DNA of 64,000 nucleotides. It comes from RGIG9060 sp052173655. GTDB lineage: Bacteria > Spirochaetota > Spirochaetia > Treponematales > Treponemataceae. The position numbers and the translations under genes were made by a program. The notes beneath the pieces were generated by a model, which was not told the DNA's origin, did not search any database, and was given only the letters and a program-made list of their open reading frames with translations. Where the stretch lies: assembly GCA_052173655.1 (NCBI GenBank), contig JBQMYD010000004.1, positions 62,001-126,000 of the forward strand, given 5' to 3'. Below are positions 25,195-34,800 of this stretch, piece by piece. Each line of letters opens with the position of its first letter. Position 1 is the stretch's first letter.

Positions 25195-25854
25195 TTACAA
25201 CCATCCTTTTTTGTATAGTAATCTGGAAACTCCCAAGGCAATTAAAATTCCAACCGGAACAAGAATGCCTACAGAACTTGCAAGACTTGGAACGCAGATA
25301 AAAAGTACCACCATAAAAAGAACAGGGGCAATTGCAACTTTCCAGTTTTTGCTTATGTAAACCACTCCCAGTCCTCCAAAGAGTGCCGGCATAATATTTT
25401 CAAAAGCAGGTTTCAATTTTGGAGCTGCTAAAACCGGTTGCAATTTATAAAATAAAAGAATGCCGACTGCTATAACTATAGTTGTAACTATTGAAGCTGT
25501 GGCAATTGCTATTGTAGAAACGATTTCGCCTTCTTCAGTGTTTGATTTTGCTCCTGCACTTTCCATAGCATTAAGTGCTGCCGGAACTTTGAGAGTTGTT
25601 ACGTTTCCTGTTACAAAACTCAAATAAGTCCCTCCCGTTCCAAGCATTGGCGTAAAAGTGATTATTTCTATAATTCCTACAGTCCAATAAATTGGGGCTA
25701 CTCCTAAAAGTCCTTTTAAAACAGCTGTAATTGAAGGCCATGCATTGTAATAAAGGCATATTGCAACGGGGACAAACAAAATAACGCATGCAGATGTCCA
25801 AATCCAAATCTGTCCTGCTTTATGTGTTGAACTCAGATATTCTTTATAATTCAT
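25195..25854 (-). CDS. Integral membrane protein, partner of the DUF5058-like protein
   Basis: A 219-residue protein with about six membrane helices (for example TSACVILFVPVAICLYY, PIYWTVGIIEIITFTPMLG and VSTIAIATASIVTTIVIAVGILLFY). GTGGTYLSFVTGNVTTLKVPAA is a Gly/Thr-rich stretch that could line a substrate path. The start ATG 25854 has TTGGAG upstream; the upstream gene stops at 25856, inside this ribosome binding site. Probably half of a two-component transporter with the upstream protein, serving the M20 peptidase. I do not recognise the family with certainty. Confidence 0.65.
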   Translation of the reverse strand: MNYKEYLSSTHKAGQIWIWTSACVILFVPVAICLYYNAWPSITAVLKGLLGVAPIYWTVGIIEIITFTPMLGTGGTYLSFVTGNVTTLKVPAALNAMESAGAKSNTEEGEIVSTIAIATASIVTTIVIAVGILLFYKLQPVLAAPKLKPAFENIMPALFGGLGVVYISKNWKVAIAPVLFMVVLFICVPSLASSVGILVPVGILIALGVSRLLYKKGWL

Positions 25855-25855
25855 A

Positions 25856-26584
25856 TTAAACTCCAAAAATCGGGGCAGCTAATGCTGCAAATGTCATAGA
25901 AAGCAACATTGAAAACGGCATTGCATAATTTTCAAGCCATTTTATGTGTGCCTTTTTTACTAAAAGTCCACAAATTCCCATTATAAGTGCTGAAACTGCA
26001 AGAACAGCTACAGGTAAAAGACCTCGCTTTCCCTCTCTAATGTGGCTAAAAACCATGCCGCTAAAAGCACTGATCATACCCATAAAAAGGCTGGTCATAA
26101 ATATGTTGCCCCATTTTGCATCTTTGTTTTGAATTTTTATTATGCCTTTTTGAATTTTTTTGATAAGAATGGGAGTCAATAAAATACTCGGAATGATTCC
26201 CAGTGTCATAACCCATGTGATTGCCGAAAATACTTTGGGGTCTGTAATTGTTTCTGAAAGGGAAACTCCAAGTGCATTTGCGGTTGAAGTTGCTGCCGGA
26301 AGTTCATATGTTATTGCTCCTATTACGCTCAAACGAATCCATGGCAACGGAAGTCCTAAAAATGCCGAAAGGGTTACAACTCCCAGTAGTATCGAAAATG
26401 CCGGAGCTAAAGTGAAAAGTGCGGTAGAACCGATTGTTTTCCAAACCGTTTTCATGTCCATATTAATTGCTTTTGCTCTTCGGCAAGAGCGTACCAAAAA
26501 GAAAAAAGATTGTGCAAGTACAAAGGTAATTACACAGCCTGCTAAGATGTACAAGACTGTACTGTTAGGATTAAATTGTTTCAT
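25856..26584 (-). CDS. DUF5058-like integral membrane protein
   Basis: A 242-residue protein with about six membrane helices. NSTVLYILAGCVITFVLAQS, APAFSILLGVVTLSAFLGLPLPW and GAITYELPAATSTANALGVS recall the DUF5058 family of uncharacterised membrane proteins. It heads the three-gene run ending in the M20 peptidase. A -10 TACAAT with extended TGC (26597-26592) lies 7 bases before the ATG without a Shine-Dalgarno, so it is predicted leaderless. Transport function is inferred from its topology and neighbours. Confidence 0.65.
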   Translation of the reverse strand: MKQFNPNSTVLYILAGCVITFVLAQSFFFLVRSCRRAKAINMDMKTVWKTIGSTALFTLAPAFSILLGVVTLSAFLGLPLPWIRLSVIGAITYELPAATSTANALGVSLSETITDPKVFSAITWVMTLGIIPSILLTPILIKKIQKGIIKIQNKDAKWGNIFMTSLFMGMISAFSGMVFSHIREGKRGLLPVAVLAVSALIMGICGLLVKKAHIKWLENYAMPFSMLLSMTFAALAAPIFGV

Positions 26585-26687
26585 AAACTATATTGTAGCA
26601 TGGAATTTGTGTTTCGGGTAGGAAAAAAAATTTACTTAGGAGAAAGAAAAATAAGTTTTCCTTCTCCTAAAGATAAAAAAAATATAA

Positions 26688-28355
26688 TTACTTTAAGTTG
26701 ATTAAGCTTTTATCGTAATCTTTTGGCGGTATGTAACCCATAAGCTGAATGAGCGTGCTTGGCCAAGAACTTATACCTAAATCTTCGTTCAATTTGCTTT
26801 GATCGTATTCCCCTTTGTATTCCGGATCATATATTATACCCGGAACAGGATTTAAAGAATGAGATGTTTTTGCTTTCGGTTCACCACTGACTTTGTCAAT
26901 TTTTACGCTTCCATCTTTTGCATGTTCGTACATATCATCGCTGTTTCCGTGATCTGCTGTAAGACATAAGATGCCGCCTGCTTCATCAATGGCAGCTTTA
27001 AGTCTTCCAAGTTGAAGATCCATTCCTTCCATTGAACATACAACAGCATTAAAAACTCCTGTATGACCTACCATGTCCCCGTTAGGGTAATTTAACCGTA
27101 TGTGATCGTACTTTCCGCTTTTAATAGCTTCTATTACTTTGTCGGTAATTTCTGCACATTTCATCCAAGGTCTTTGCTCAAAAGGAACCACATCACTTGG
27201 AATTTCAATGTAATTTTCCAATTGTTCATCAAATTTTCCCTGTTTGTTTCCATTAAAAAAGTATGTTACATGTCCATATTTTTGAGTTTCGGAAATTGCA
27301 AGCAATTTTATGCCGGTTTTCGTAAGATATTCTCCCATCGTTCTATCGATGCTTGGAGGATTTACTAAATATTGAGATGGAATGTGAGCGTCTCCGTCAT
27401 ATTCCATCATTCCTGCGTATTCAACATGAGGAACTCGTTTTCTATCAAAAGCAAGTTTTTCGTCAATTTTTGCTTCAAATGCCTGCGTAATTTCCAAAGC
27501 ACGGTCACCTCTAAAATTAAAATAAACAACCGAATCTCCATCTTCAATTGTTCCGATAGGTTTTCCGTTTTCTGCAATTATAAATTCATGCATATCTTGA
27601 TCCAAAATTCCAGGTTGTTCTTCTCTATAAGTGTTTATAGCTTTTGTTGCACTTTCAAATTTTCTGCCTTCTCCCAAAACATGTGCATTCCAGCCTCTTT
27701 CTACCATAGACCAATCTGCATTGTAGCGATCCATAGTCATATACATTCGACCGCCGCCACTTGCAATTCTATAATCGAACGGCTTAAATGAGGCTAAGTA
27801 TTCTTCCAAAGGAGTAATATAGTTTAAGGCACTTGTAGGATCAACATCTCTTCCGTCCAGCAAGGCATGAACTCTAAGTTTTTTTACGCCTTCTTTTGCA
27901 CTTTGTGCAATCATTGCTTTTAAGTGTTCAATATGGCTGTGTACGTTTCCGTCGCTTACTAATCCTATAAAGTGAAAAGTGCTTTCGTTTTTCTTAATAT
28001 TTGCAACAAGTTTTTTCCATGTAGCTCCCTCAAACATAGAAGCACTTGAAATTGAGTTTCCTACTAATTTTGCACCTTGTGCAAAAACTCTTCCACATCC
28101 CATTGCATTGTGACCTACTTCACTGTTTCCCATATCATCATCGCTTGGAAGTCCTACTGCTTTTCCATGAGCTTTCAATTTTGTGTTTGGGCAATTTTCC
28201 GTGAACCAGCTAAGATATTTCATTTTAGAAGCTTTTACGGCGTCCCCCTGTTCATATTTTCCGTAACCTACACCGTCCATTATTACAAGAACTACAGGGC
28301 CTCTTCTTCCTTTCCAATTAGGATTTTTTTCTAAAGCATGTACTGTTTCTGCCAT
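26688..28355 (-). CDS. gpmI: 2,3-bisphosphoglycerate-independent phosphoglycerate mutase
   Basis: A 555-residue glycolytic enzyme interconverting 3- and 2-phosphoglycerate. Alkaline-phosphatase-fold motifs: VVLVIMDGVGYG (metal Asp), DDDMGNSEVGHNA (nucleophilic Ser), DGRDVDP, RLNYPNGDMVGHTG and CLTADHGNSDDM. AAGGAGATATAAAA precedes the ATG, the same leader as tpiA. With pgk and tpiA, three lower-glycolysis genes lie in this window, though not in one operon. Confidence 0.97.
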   Translation of the reverse strand: MAETVHALEKNPNWKGRRGPVVLVIMDGVGYGKYEQGDAVKASKMKYLSWFTENCPNTKLKAHGKAVGLPSDDDMGNSEVGHNAMGCGRVFAQGAKLVGNSISSASMFEGATWKKLVANIKKNESTFHFIGLVSDGNVHSHIEHLKAMIAQSAKEGVKKLRVHALLDGRDVDPTSALNYITPLEEYLASFKPFDYRIASGGGRMYMTMDRYNADWSMVERGWNAHVLGEGRKFESATKAINTYREEQPGILDQDMHEFIIAENGKPIGTIEDGDSVVYFNFRGDRALEITQAFEAKIDEKLAFDRKRVPHVEYAGMMEYDGDAHIPSQYLVNPPSIDRTMGEYLTKTGIKLLAISETQKYGHVTYFFNGNKQGKFDEQLENYIEIPSDVVPFEQRPWMKCAEITDKVIEAIKSGKYDHIRLNYPNGDMVGHTGVFNAVVCSMEGMDLQLGRLKAAIDEAGGILCLTADHGNSDDMYEHAKDGSVKIDKVSGEPKAKTSHSLNPVPGIIYDPEYKGEYDQSKLNEDLGISSWPSTLIQLMGYIPPKDYDKSLINLK

Positions 28356-28406
28356 TTTTATATCTCCTTATGATGTTTTCACTTTTTTATTAATCGGATC
28401 AAACGT

Positions 28407-28435
28407 AGTTTATCGCATTTCAAAGCTATGTTCAA
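28407..28435 (-). promoter_or_regulatory. gpmI promoter
   Basis: Minus strand TTGAAC (28435-28430), 17-base spacer, TAAACT (28412-28407). Confidence 0.6.
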
Positions 28436-28472
28436 TAAAACTTGAAAAAAATGAAGGGTATGCTATCGGTAT

Positions 28473-28510
28473 AAAAAAAACCGGCTTATAAAATTATAAA
28501 AGCCGGCTCT
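28473..28510 (-). terminator. Terminator of the first chemoreceptor gene
   Basis: CCGGCTT (28481-28487) pairs with AAGCCGG (28500-28506); the minus-strand product ends in a T run (28480-28473). Nearly the same sequence as the terminator at 30795. Confidence 0.85.
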
Positions 28511-28551
28511 TGTTTTTGAATTAATCTTTATTTTACCTTGTAAAACTTTTA

Positions 28552-30722
28552 TTAAACCTTGAACTTACCCACTTCGGAAGATAAGTTTTCTATAGAAGTC
28601 TTGTTTTTTTGCGTCATTTCGTTGACTTCCTGAACAGCGTTGGTAATTTGAATTGAACCTGCCGACATCTCGTTCATGCTTTCGGTTATAACTCTAGTTA
28701 AATCGTCAAGTCTATGCATTTCTTCTGCAATCTGCTCTCCGCCTAAAAGCATCTCCTCAGAACCGTTCTTTACTTTGCCTGTTACAACGTTTATGTCTCT
28801 TATTGCAGAAAGCACCTCTTTGCTGCCGTTCTCCTGCTCTTTCATCGCCCTCATTAAACTTTCACTTACAGCCTTTACCTGCTCTGAAAGCATAAAAATA
28901 ACGTTAAATTTTTCTTCTACAGTTTTTGACGAATTAGACAAAACTTCGATTTCGGTTCCTAAAGTCTTCAAGGTTGCAGTAATTGTCTTACCTTGTGTTG
29001 CAGAATCTTCTGCAAGTTTACGAATTTCATCTGCAACAACTGCAAACCCTTTTCCTGCATCTCCTGCATGTGCCGCTTCAATTGCGGCATTCATGGCAAG
29101 CAGGTTGGTTTGGCTTGCTATATGCTGAATTACACTGCTTGCTTCCATAAGGCTTCCCGATTCTTCTGCAATTTTTTGTGTAATAGTGTTTGAGCTTAAA
29201 AGTGTGTTTTTGCCCACTTCAGTTGCGGAAGCAAGATTTTTTATAGAGTCGTTTGAAGTTTCCAAAGTTTGAGTTATCGAAGCAATGTTAGCTACCATTT
29301 CTTCGATTGAAGCCGAAGATTGCGTTACGCTTGCTGCCTGACTTTCGATATTTGAATTCAGTAACTTTATCGTTTTTATGATTTCTTCCATGGTTGCAGC
29401 AGTTTCCGTAACGCCTGCTGACTGCTCGATTGCCTGCTGTTTAACTCCTTCAACATTTGCATTGATTTGGTTTATGGCACTTGCCGTTTCTATCATGTTG
29501 GAGCTTAGTTCATTGCCTATTTCTTTCATAAGTGAAGCATTCGAGCTTACTGCCTTTATTGACTCGCCTATTTTACCTATAGTTTGATTAAAATATGCAG
29601 AAAGATCAGTGATTTCGTCATTTCCTTTTACAGGAAGCCTTACGGTTAAATCTCCCTCTCCTTGAGCAATGTCTTTTAGGGCGTCAACGGTAGTTTGAAT
29701 AGGCTTTATAACGGCTTTTGACACAAAATACACGATTAAAAGTGAAACAGCTATTATGATGATTCCAATTATGAACATTGTTGTACGCAAAGCCCTTACG
29801 GTACCCATGAATTCATATTGAGGGGCTGCAATTATTACAGTCCAATCGGTAGTTTTTATGGTAGCATAAGAAGATATATTTTTTTGTCCCTTATATGAAT
29901 AATATCCGATTTCGCTTTCATCTATTTCAAGAGCCCTTGCCTGAAAATTTGCCATTTCTCGAAGCGAGGCATCCGTTTTTGCCATTTCTATTGAATTTGC
30001 AGCTTTTGTTACAAGTTCTGTATTTTTGTGAGCAATCGTGTTGCCTGTAAGCCCCAGAATGTAGCAATAGCCCGTTTGCCCGACAACGATATCGTCAATA
30101 GCGTCAGTAAGCCATAAGCCGTTGATTTCAGCTGCAAGTATGCTTACGACTTCTTTATTTTCTCCGTAAACCGGAACGGCAACAACAATTATAAGAGAGT
30201 CGTCAATTTTGGATCTAAAAGGCTCGCTTATATATGGTCGCCCATTTAAAGCGGGATTAAACCATTCTTGAGTTTTTGTGTTTATCGTTTTTTGGCCGTA
30301 TGTGTAGTAAAAACCTTGTGTATCGGCAATAGCCAAGCTTGTTATTCTTTCGTTAAATGCGGCTTCATTGGCAAGTAGGCGGCTTCTTTCCGTATACGAT
30401 ACAGCCGGATCGCGGAACGCCGGCATACGCGCAATACCTTCAAGGAACTGCCAAAAAGCGGTTATTCGTCCGTCAAGTATTTCGGTAACATCGGTTGCCT
30501 TGTCGATAAGGTGCGTTTCGACCTTTTCTGTTACGGCTTTGCGGGATATTCTTACGGCGAGCAAACCTTCAATTAAGGATGCAAGTAGAATAAGCAAACC
30601 GAAAATTAAAATAAGTCTTGTTCGTAATGAAAAACGTTTCTTAATTTTTTTGCTGTTTGAACTAAAATCGGCTGATTTTGCGGGGGGGGGGGGGTAGTAG
30701 TTATGTATTTTTCCCTTTTCAT
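28552..30722 (-). CDS. Methyl-accepting chemotaxis protein 1, phase-variable (OFF as sequenced)
   Basis: The natural start is ATG 30722 with AAGGAG upstream. Nine codons later comes a run of 13 C that leaves the rest of the gene one base out of frame; 11 or 14 C would join MKREKYITT through a proline run to KSADFSSNSKKIKKR and TM1. The frame visible from TTG 30597 lacks the start of TM1. The product has TM1, a dCache-type sensor (about 250 residues, with QTGYCYILG), TM2, HAMP (PIQTTVDALKDIAQGEGDL) and a signalling domain with the MCP hairpin tip (NLLAMNAAIEAAHAGDAGKGFAVVADEIRKLAE, shortened here in description to its location near 29000-29110). It controls CheA and flagellar rotation in chemotaxis. 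Confidence 0.9.
30682..30694 (-). repeat. Poly-C tract (13 C on the coding strand) in MCP 1
   Basis: Thirteen consecutive G on the plus strand, inside codons 10-14 of the gene. From ATG 30722 to the in-frame codon at 30597 is 125 bases, one short of a multiple of three. Confidence 0.95.
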
Positions 30723-30752
30723 TTTACTCTCCTTTTCTTGTTGCAATACGTA

Positions 30753-30781
30753 ATTATAGCCCTTGTTTTGCTACAAGTCCA
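30753..30781 (-). promoter_or_regulatory. Promoter of MCP 1
   Basis: Minus strand TGGACT (30781-30776), 17-base spacer, TATAAT (30758-30753). The same elements precede MCP 2. Confidence 0.65.
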
Positions 30782-30794
30782 TAGTTTATGTTAA

Positions 30795-30830
30795 ATAAAA
30801 AAACCGGCTTATAAAATTATAAAGCCGGCT
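30795..30830 (-). terminator. Terminator of MCP 2
   Basis: CCGGCTT (30804-30810) pairs with AAGCCGG (30822-30828), with a T run on the minus strand. It is almost identical to the one after MCP 1, so the duplicated unit included gene and terminator. Confidence 0.85.
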
Positions 30831-30852
30831 GTTATTTTTAATAAAACCTTTA

Positions 30853-33020
30853 TTAAACTTTGAATTTACCTACTTCTGAAGATAAGTTTTCTATAGAAGT
30901 CTTGTTTTTTTGCGTCATCTCATTTACTTCCTGAACGGCATTATTAATTTGAATTGCACCTGCCGACATCTCGTTCATACTTTCGGTTATAACTCTAGTT
31001 AAATCATCAAGTCTATGCATTTCTTCTGCAATCTGCTCTCCGCCCTTTAACATCTCCTCCGAACCGTTTTTTACTTTACCTGTTACTACGTTTATGTCTC
31101 TTATCGCAGAAAGCACCTCTTTGCTGCCGTTTTCCTGCTCTTTCATCGCCCTCATCAAACTTTCACTTACAGCCTTTACCTGCTCTGAAAGCATAAAAAT
31201 TGCATTAAACTTTTCTTCTACAGTCTTTGAAGCGTTGGATAGCACTTCTATTTCCGTGCCTAAATTCTTCAAAGTTGCAGTAATTGTCTTACCCTGTGTT
31301 GCAGAATCTTCTGCCAACTTTCTGATTTCATCTGCAACAACTGCAAAACCTTTTCCTGCATCTCCTGCATGTGCCGCTTCAATTGCGGCATTCATGGCAA
31401 GCAGGTTGGTTTGGCTTGCTATATGCTGAATTACACTGCTTGCTTCCATAAGGCTTCCCGATTCTTCTGCAATTTTTTGTGTAATAGTGTTTGAGCTTAA
31501 AAGTGTGTTTTTGCCCACTTCAGTTGCGGAAGCAAGATTTTTTATAGAGTCGTTTGAAGTTTCCAAAGTTTGAGTTATCGAAGCAATGTTAGCTACCATT
31601 TCTTCGATTGAAGCCGAAGATTGCGTTACGCTTGCTGCCTGGTTTTCGATATTTGAGTTCAATAACTTTATCGTTTTTATGATTTCTTCCATGGTTGCCG
31701 CCGTTTCCGTAACACCTGCTGATTGCTCAATTGCCTGTTGCTTAACTCCATCGATATTTGCATTGATTTGGTTTATGGCACTTGCAGTTTCTATCATGTT
31801 GGAACTCAGTTCATCTCCGATACTTTTCATAACGGAGGCATTCGAGTTTACTTCTTTTATTGCCACTCCTATTTTGCCTATTGTTTGGTTAAAATAGTTT
31901 GATAAGTCGGTGATTTCATCATTTCCTTTTACAGGAAGCCTTACAGTTAGGTCTCCATCTCCTTGAGCGATGTCTTTTAGGGCGTCAACGGTTGTTTTTA
32001 TCGGTTTCACTATGGCTGTTGCTACAAAAAATACTATCACGAACGTAGTAAGAATGATAATGATTCCTATTGTAATCATTGTAATACGCAAGGCTTTTAC
32101 AGTACCCATGAATTCATATTGAGGGGCTGCAATTATTACAGTCCAATCGGTAGTTTTTATGGTAGCATAAGAAGATATATTTTTTTGTCCCTTATATGAA
32201 TAATATCCGATTTCGCTTTCATCTATTTCAAGAGCCCTTGCCTGAAAATTTGCCATTTCTCGAAGCGAGGCATCCGTTTTTGCCATTTCTATTGAATTTG
32301 CAGCTTTTGTTACAAGTTCTGTATTTTTGTGAGCAATCGTGTTGCCTGTAAGCCCCAGAATGTAGCAATATCCGGTTTCCCCAACGACAATATCGTTAAT
32401 TTGGTCGGTAAGCCATGATGCCAAAATTCCCATAGCTAATACATTAGTTATGTTTTTATTGTCATCATATACCGGAACAGTAAATGTGAGTATCATTTTA
32501 TTTGTTGCACGGGAATGAAACGGTTCCGTTAAAAATCTTCCGCCTTTCAAAGATGTTTGAAACCAGTTTCTATCTTTGACGGAAATTATATGACTATTTT
32601 CGGTGTGATACATATTTCCTTGTGCATCGGCAATAGCTGCTTCGACCAATGTTTCATCGCGGGAAATTTCTTGTTTTAATACTTTCAATTTTTCTTTATG
32701 AGAAACAGAATTATCACGAAAAACAGGCATACGTGCTATACCGTCCAAGAATTGAAACATAGCAGTTATTCTTCCGTCTATAATTGTTGCCGTGTCTGTT
32801 GCTTTATCTGTAAGGTGTTTCTCTATTTTTTCGGTTACGGCTTTGCGAGCAATTCTTACGGCAAGCAAACCTTCAATTAAGGATGCAAGTGCAATTAGCA
32901 GTCCAAAGATAAAAATAAGCTTTGCTCTTAACGAAAATCGTTTTTTTACTTTTTTGTTATTTGTGCTAAAATCGGTTGATTTTGCGGTGGGGGGGGGGTA
33001 ATAAATCCTTTCTTGTTCAT
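30853..33020 (-). CDS. Methyl-accepting chemotaxis protein 2, phase-variable (OFF as sequenced)
   Basis: The natural start is ATG 33020 (AAGGA upstream). Seven codons later a run of 10 C leaves the gene one base out of frame; 11 C would join MNKKGFIT through prolines to TAKSTDFSTNNKKVKKR and TM1. Domain order is as in MCP 1: TM1, dCache sensor, TM2, HAMP, signalling domain. The outer part of the sensor (about residues 60-170) differs strongly from MCP 1. The inner sensor (GYCYILGLTGNTIAHKN onwards) and the signalling domain are almost identical, so the two probably sense different ligands through the same output. Confidence 0.9.
32989..32998 (-). repeat. Poly-C tract (10 C on the coding strand) in MCP 2
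   Basis: Ten consecutive G on the plus strand, within codons 8-11. From ATG 33020 to the in-frame codon at 32868 is 152 bases, one short of a multiple of three, the same deficit as in MCP 1. Confidence 0.95.
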
Positions 33021-33050
33021 TTGTAGTTCCTTTCCTATAGTTTGTATATT

Positions 33051-33086
33051 TATCAGTAACGTATATTATATCAGTAACGTATATTA
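33051..33086. repeat. 18-bp tandem duplication containing a -10 element
   Basis: TATCAGTAACGTATATTA occurs twice in tandem (33051-33068 and 33069-33086). On the minus strand this gives two TATAAT hexamers exactly 18 bases apart (33088-33083 and 33070-33065). Confidence 0.9.
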
Positions 33087-33111
33087 TATGACTTTATTTT
33101 CTGTAAGTCCA
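33083..33111 (-). promoter_or_regulatory. Promoter of MCP 2
   Basis: Minus strand TGGACT (33111-33106), 17-base spacer, TATAAT (33088-33083). A second TATAAT follows through the tandem duplication. From here to the glyA promoter I see nothing else. Confidence 0.65.
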
Positions 33112-33178
33112 TAATTATTTTTTTTATGACCGTATAAACTAAAAGTCAATTTGGTCGGATTTGTCTAAAATAAAAACG

Positions 33179-33207
33179 TTGAACAAAGTTTTTGTTTTTA
33201 GTAAAAT
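33179..33207 (+). promoter_or_regulatory. glyA promoter
   Basis: TTGAAC (33179-33184), 17-base spacer, TAAAAT (33202-33207); AAGGAAGG precedes the ATG at 33235. Confidence 0.65.
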
Positions 33208-33234
33208 TTTCTTATGATTTAAGGAAGGTGTTGT

Positions 33235-34734
33235 ATGTCTAATCCATTGGAAAATTATTTAAATTTATGCAAAGGAAAGCCGAATGTTGCAATGATTTCT
33301 TATGTTGCAAATCTTTGCCAAGTTGCTTCGATTGCTCCTGATATTGCCGCTTCGATTGTAAACGAGCTTGAAAATCAAAGAACTCATCTAAAACTTGTTG
33401 CCAGTGAAAATTATTGTTCGCTGGATGTTCAAGCTGCAATGGGAAATCTTCTTACCGATAAATACGCAGAAGGTTTTCCGGAACATCGATATTATGGAGG
33501 TTGTGTAAATATTGATGCGGTTGAAAACATAGCTGCCCGTGAAGCTGAAAAATTGTTTGGTGCCGATTATGCTTATGTTCAGCCACACTCCGGAGCTGAT
33601 ATGAACTTGGTTGCATACTGGGCAATTTTAAGTGCAAAAGTTGAAACTCCTACTTTAGATGAACTCGGTTTAAAATCATTAAATGATTTAAGCGAGCAAC
33701 AGCTGGAAGATTTACGAATACGGTTTGGCAATCAAAAATTAATGGGTTTGGACTATTCATGTGGAGGACATCTTACACATGGTTACAAAATGAACGTTTC
33801 AGCAAGGATGTTTGAAAGTCATCCTTATGGTGTTGATAGAGAAACCGGATTACTGGATTATGACAAAATAGAACAGCAAGCTATGAAAGTAAAACCTTTG
33901 ATTTTGTTGGCAGGTTTTTCCGCTTATCCGCGTAAAATCGATTTTAAAAGATTCCGTCAAATTGCAGATAAATGCGGTGCTGTTTTAATGGTTGATATGG
34001 CACACTTTGCAGGTCTTGTTGCCGGTAAAGTTTTTAAAGACGATTATGATCCTGTAAAATGGGCTGATGTTGTTACTACAACAACTCATAAAACGTTGCG
34101 TGGACCTCGTGGGGGCATGATTTTGTGCAAAAAAGAATTTGCAGACTACGTAAACAAAGGCTGTCCTATGGTTTTAGGTGGGCCTTTGGGGCATATTATG
34201 GCTGCAAAGGCTGTTGCTTTTAAAGAAGCTGCAACTGAATCTTATAGGCAGTGGGCTTCCAATGTAGTAAAGAATGCTTCTGCACTTGCCGAAGGATGCA
34301 AATCTCACGGAATTCCTCTGCAAACGGGAGGAACTGATAATCACCTAATGTTGTGTGATGTAAGTATATATGGTTTAACCGGAAAACAGGCAGAAGCTGC
34401 TTTGTATGAATGTGGAATTACAGCAAATGCCAATGCACTTCCATATGATAAAAACGGTGCATGGTGGACTTCCGGTATCAGAATAGGAACTCCGGCTCTC
34501 ACTACATTGGGTATGAATGAAAATGACATGAAAGAGATTGCCGATATCATAGACCTTGTTTTAAAAGGAACAAAACCCGGGCTTACAAAAGACGGAAAAC
34601 CTGCTAAAGGGAAAATAATTCTTGATCCTGCCGTGAAAGAAGAAGGTTCCAAACGGGTAAAAGCACTTTTAAGCTCACACGTTTTATATCCTGAACTGGA
34701 CTTGGATTTTCTAAAAAAAGAGTTTTGTAACTAA
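33235..34734 (+). CDS. glyA: Serine hydroxymethyltransferase
   Basis: A 499-residue PLP enzyme that converts serine and tetrahydrofolate to glycine and methylene-tetrahydrofolate. Motifs: LVASENYCS, LTDKYAEGFPEHRYYGG, MVDMAHFAGLVAG and the PLP Lys in TTTTHKTLRGPRGG. It is about 80 residues longer than the common bacterial enzyme, with an N-terminal extension of some 30 residues and an insertion near residues 135-170 (LGLKSLNDLSEQQLEDL). The conserved core is intact. Own promoter and good ribosome binding site. Confidence 0.96.
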   Translation: MSNPLENYLNLCKGKPNVAMISYVANLCQVASIAPDIAASIVNELENQRTHLKLVASENYCSLDVQAAMGNLLTDKYAEGFPEHRYYGGCVNIDAVENIAAREAEKLFGADYAYVQPHSGADMNLVAYWAILSAKVETPTLDELGLKSLNDLSEQQLEDLRIRFGNQKLMGLDYSCGGHLTHGYKMNVSARMFESHPYGVDRETGLLDYDKIEQQAMKVKPLILLAGFSAYPRKIDFKRFRQIADKCGAVLMVDMAHFAGLVAGKVFKDDYDPVKWADVVTTTTHKTLRGPRGGMILCKKEFADYVNKGCPMVLGGPLGHIMAAKAVAFKEAATESYRQWASNVVKNASALAEGCKSHGIPLQTGGTDNHLMLCDVSIYGLTGKQAEAALYECGITANANALPYDKNGAWWTSGIRIGTPALTTLGMNENDMKEIADIIDLVLKGTKPGLTKDGKPAKGKIILDPAVKEEGSKRVKALLSSHVLYPELDLDFLKKEFCN

Positions 34735-34800
34735 GCCATTTTTTTAGAAATCTCTTGTTTTCAGACTGAACTGATTTTTTTATGCTTTGATATTGAGTTG

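Noticed and set aside
26160..26621. Long plus-strand frame (153 codons) opposite the DUF5058-like gene
   Set aside because: It has no ribosome binding site and lies fully antisense to a well-formed membrane protein gene.
28676..29128. Plus-strand frame of 150 codons opposite MCP 1
   Set aside because: Antisense of the conserved signalling domain; the same frame recurs opposite MCP 2 only because the DNA is nearly identical.
28552..30597. Taking TTG 30597 and TTG 32868 as the true starts of the chemoreceptors
   Set aside because: Both lie within TM1, have no ribosome binding site and would remove the start of the membrane anchor; ATG codons with good sites lie upstream behind the C tracts.
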